This document shows positions 63,779 to 64,000 of a stretch of DNA of 64,000 nt, one piece after another (position 1 is the stretch's first letter; each line of letters opens with the position of its first letter). This DNA is from Oleispirillum naphthae (lineage in GTDB: Bacteria; Pseudomonadota; Alphaproteobacteria; Rhodospirillales; Rhodospirillaceae): the NCBI GenBank assembly GCA_027864655.1, contig JAQAZG010000002.1, forward strand, positions 310,001-374,000, in the 5' to 3' direction. A program made the translations under genes and the position numbers. The notes under the pieces are model-generated. The model did not search any database and was not told the DNA's origin. It worked only from the letters and a program-made list of their open reading frames with translations.

Positions 63779-64000
63779 CTACCGCACCGAGATCGGCGGC
63801 ATGATCGCCGCGCCGCGTTCCAGCTTCAGGCGGCTCCAGGCGGACAGCGTGGCGAGCGGCTCCGGCAGGCGGGGCAGGGCGGCCTGCATCAGTTCCCTGC
63901 CGTCGCCGCCGATGAGGCCGCGCAGGGTTTCGGTGAGCGATTTCGGCCGCGGGAAGGCGACGACGGCGGGGATCTGGTCCGCCGGGATGCCTGCGGCGCG
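63779..64000 (-). CDS. sppA: Probable signal peptide peptidase SppA, C-terminal fragment
   Basis: The last 73 residues of a protein whose start lies beyond the right edge. The readable part includes DQIPAVVAFPRPKSLTETL and AWSRLKLERGAAIMPP, ending PPISVR. FPRPKS near the C-terminus is typical of S49-family SppA, an inner-membrane serine protease that degrades signal peptides. The catalytic residues are not in the window, so identity is tentative. Its stop is 5 bases from element H. Confidence 0.55.
   Translation of the reverse strand, partial: RAAGIPADQIPAVVAFPRPKSLTETLRGLIGGDGRELMQAALPRLPEPLATLSAWSRLKLERGAAIMPPISVR

Overview
The window is a GC-rich, densely packed chromosomal segment of an alphaproteobacterium, most likely of the Rhodospirillales type. 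The evidence is a permuted two-piece tmRNA gene, an alphaproteobacterial SspB, ThyX as the only thymidylate synthase seen, the order hda-(sixA)-ppk-ppx-rnd-aspS, a perfect CtrA-type site, and FtsZ ending in [10 protein letters not shown]. No phage, plasmid, CRISPR, insertion sequence, tRNA or rRNA operon was seen. Assignment to a genus is not possible from this sequence alone.

Region 1 (1-21000, minus strand) is a complete division and cell wall (dcw) cluster: mraZ-rsmH-ftsL-ftsI-murE-murF-mraY-murD-ftsW-murG-murC-murB-ddl-ftsQ-ftsA-ftsZ, then lpxC, a strong terminator, bamD and the start of recN. Most junctions are ATGA overlaps, so translation is probably coupled. Three TGGG boxes at 10-bp spacing upstream of mraZ are candidate MraZ operators. 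The region makes lipid II, assembles the divisome, and supplies lipid A and outer-membrane protein assembly functions.

Region 2 (21200-32500) holds the RNase P RNA gene with a good promoter, an AmpD-type amidase, an EamA transporter, a DjlA-like co-chaperone, a large AsmA-family protein, a ribbon-helix-helix protein with a hydrolase, class I fumarase, sspB directly beside ssrA, and thyX. The tmRNA tag reads AANDNRTQVLAAA.

Region 3 (32500-45500) has mrp divergent from hflK-hflC-degP (membrane proteostasis), holC, two unrecognised genes, a cyclophilin-like protein, an ABC-F ATPase, ndk, a small secreted ORF cut short by a repeat, and purMN.

Region 4 (45500-64000) has a DUF2066 gene with perM and hda, sixA, ppk-ppx (polyphosphate), rnd, aspS, an unknown gene behind a CtrA-type site, a ROK kinase and a metallo-hydrolase with overlapping divergent start codons, an ArsR regulator with an SqrR/BigR-like cysteine pair, xseB-ispA-dxs (isoprenoid precursors), tlyA and the end of sppA.

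The most unusual feature is a family of eight 165-190 bp composite palindromic elements, all within a few bases to about 16 bases of flanking genes' stop or start codons, mostly between convergent genes. Their arms form GC-rich hairpins whose two sides change together between copies, which points to selection on structure. They look like double-ended terminators or a MITE/REP-like family. I could not match them to a named family.
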